This document shows positions 5,521 through 6,123 of a stretch of DNA of 6,123 nt, piece after piece. The first letter of the stretch is position 1; each line of letters opens with the position of its first letter. The position numbers and the translations under genes are program-made. Under the pieces are notes generated by a model. That model had not been told where the DNA came from. It was given only the letters and a program-made list of their open reading frames with translations, and ran no database searches. Origin of the DNA: an uncultured Gloeocapsa sp. (GTDB taxonomy: Bacteria; Cyanobacteriota; Cyanobacteriia; Cyanobacteriales; Gloeocapsaceae); assembly GCA_937930495.1 (NCBI GenBank), contig CALGKL010000142.1:1-6123 (forward strand), written 5' to 3'.

Positions 5521-6063
5521 ATGTTTGGCAAGATTTCTCTAGGTTCAGTCGGTTTAGTTGCGGGTGGAACACTCACGGTAGTTGGTTTTATCGCTTACGC
5601 TACGGGTAATGCTACCCTTAATCTAGCGGGTTTATTCTATGGAATACCTCTAGTTTTAGGAGGATTAGCGCTTAAAGCTTCGGAATTAAAACCCGTTGCC
5701 TATAGTCAACCAACTTCACCGACAATTATCCAATTACGAGAAACACAAGCTACGCCTACTCAAAATCAAATACGTAAAGATATTACCCGTTATCGTTATG
5801 GACAAAAAGCCCATCTGGATTTATCCTTGGAGAAATTGGGTTTAAGTCCTACCGATGAGGAAAGACCCGTCTTAGTGGGATTAAGGGAGATAGAAACCGC
5901 GGGACGTTATACCCTGGTTTTAGAGTTTGATTCACCTTTGATTAGTTTAGAGACTTGGCAAGAAAAACAGAGTAAGATAGAGACTTTTTTTGGTCCTAAT
6001 ATCAAAGTAGAGATTAAACAACCGCAAGAGGATTATATAGAGTTAAGTTTAATCAGCATCTAA
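5521..6063 (+). CDS. DUF2854 family membrane protein
   Basis: The function is unknown; the sequence matches my memory of the cyanobacterial DUF2854 family. From the ATG at 5521 it is 180 residues. Two glycine-rich hydrophobic helices (about 5-27 and 33-52) form a membrane hairpin with ATGNATLNLAG between them. A soluble domain follows, with the characteristic ELKPV, QNQIRKDITRYRYGQKAHLD (about 87-106), LGLSPTDEERPVLVGLRE and LVLEFDSPLISLETWQ segments. An alternative TTG at 5506 would add five residues (MTRLS). I chose the ATG because MFGKISLG resembles the family N-terminus. Neither start has a strong ribosome binding site. No terminator is visible directly after the stop before the window ends, except possibly the C/G-rich palindromic sequence near the edge. 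It is divergent from the 60-residue gene. Confidence 0.87.
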   Translation: MFGKISLGSVGLVAGGTLTVVGFIAYATGNATLNLAGLFYGIPLVLGGLALKASELKPVAYSQPTSPTIIQLRETQATPTQNQIRKDITRYRYGQKAHLDLSLEKLGLSPTDEERPVLVGLREIETAGRYTLVLEFDSPLISLETWQEKQSKIETFFGPNIKVEIKQPQEDYIELSLISI

Positions 6064-6100
6064 TGGTGCGAGAGTGATTGAGCGAAAAAAGCTAGAATTG

Positions 6101-6123
6101 CTCCCCCGGGGTAAGAGGGGGCT
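6101..6123. repeat. C/G-rich palindromic stretch cut by the right edge
   Basis: CCCCC (6103-6107) can pair with GGGGG (6117-6121), and CCCCGGGG (6104-6111) is itself a palindrome. This composition is unlike the AT-rich surroundings. It may be the edge of a dispersed intergenic repeat or the start of a terminator after the DUF2854 gene. Too little is visible to decide. Confidence 0.3.

Overview
The window reads as a moderately AT-rich cyanobacterial chromosome segment. The evidence is a CP12 Calvin-cycle regulator, a type 2 (FMN-dependent) isopentenyl-diphosphate isomerase, two proteins that resemble cyanobacterial families of unknown function (DUF3177 and DUF2854), and three perfect copies of the palindrome GCGATCGC (HIP1) in 6.1 kb. 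The genus cannot be fixed from the sequence alone; a unicellular, AT-rich cyanobacterium is a reasonable guess. All genes look intact apart from the one cut by the left edge. No transposase, phage gene, CRISPR array, tRNA or rRNA was seen.

Layout. Left edge (1-87, minus): first 29 codons of a gene that looks like a FIST-domain sensory protein, divergent from cp12. Plus strand 214-1144: cp12, then a five-helix DUF3177 membrane protein. At 1149-1200 a long hairpin separates this pair from a convergent block. Minus strand 4596-1203, in transcription order: fni (isopentenyl-PP isomerase), a HINT-type histidine-triad hydrolase (13 nt gap), trpS (116 nt gap) and metF (4 nt gap). Between fni and rpsF (4597-4758) lie divergent promoter candidates, a perfect 10-bp inverted repeat and the rpsF leader. 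Plus strand: rpsF, closed by a textbook terminator at 5223-5254. Right part: a 60-residue helical protein of unknown function (minus), divergent from a DUF2854 two-helix membrane protein (plus). The last 30 bases enter a C/G-rich palindromic stretch cut by the window edge.

How the genes work together. Most are housekeeping: carbon-fixation control (CP12), isoprenoid precursor balance (Fni), nucleotide-conjugate hydrolysis (HINT), tryptophanyl-tRNA charging (TrpS), one-carbon/methionine supply (MetF) and small-subunit assembly (S6). No single pathway joins the minus-strand block. The tight fni-HINT and trpS-metF spacings suggest two co-transcribed pairs, perhaps one unit.

I found no convincing undescribed multi-gene system. 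The most interesting signals are regulatory: in the rpsF leader, one six-base segment can pair either with an upstream arm or with the rpsF Shine-Dalgarno sequence, and a hairpin overlaps the trpS stop / metF start junction. The three proteins of unknown function are the other points worth a second look.
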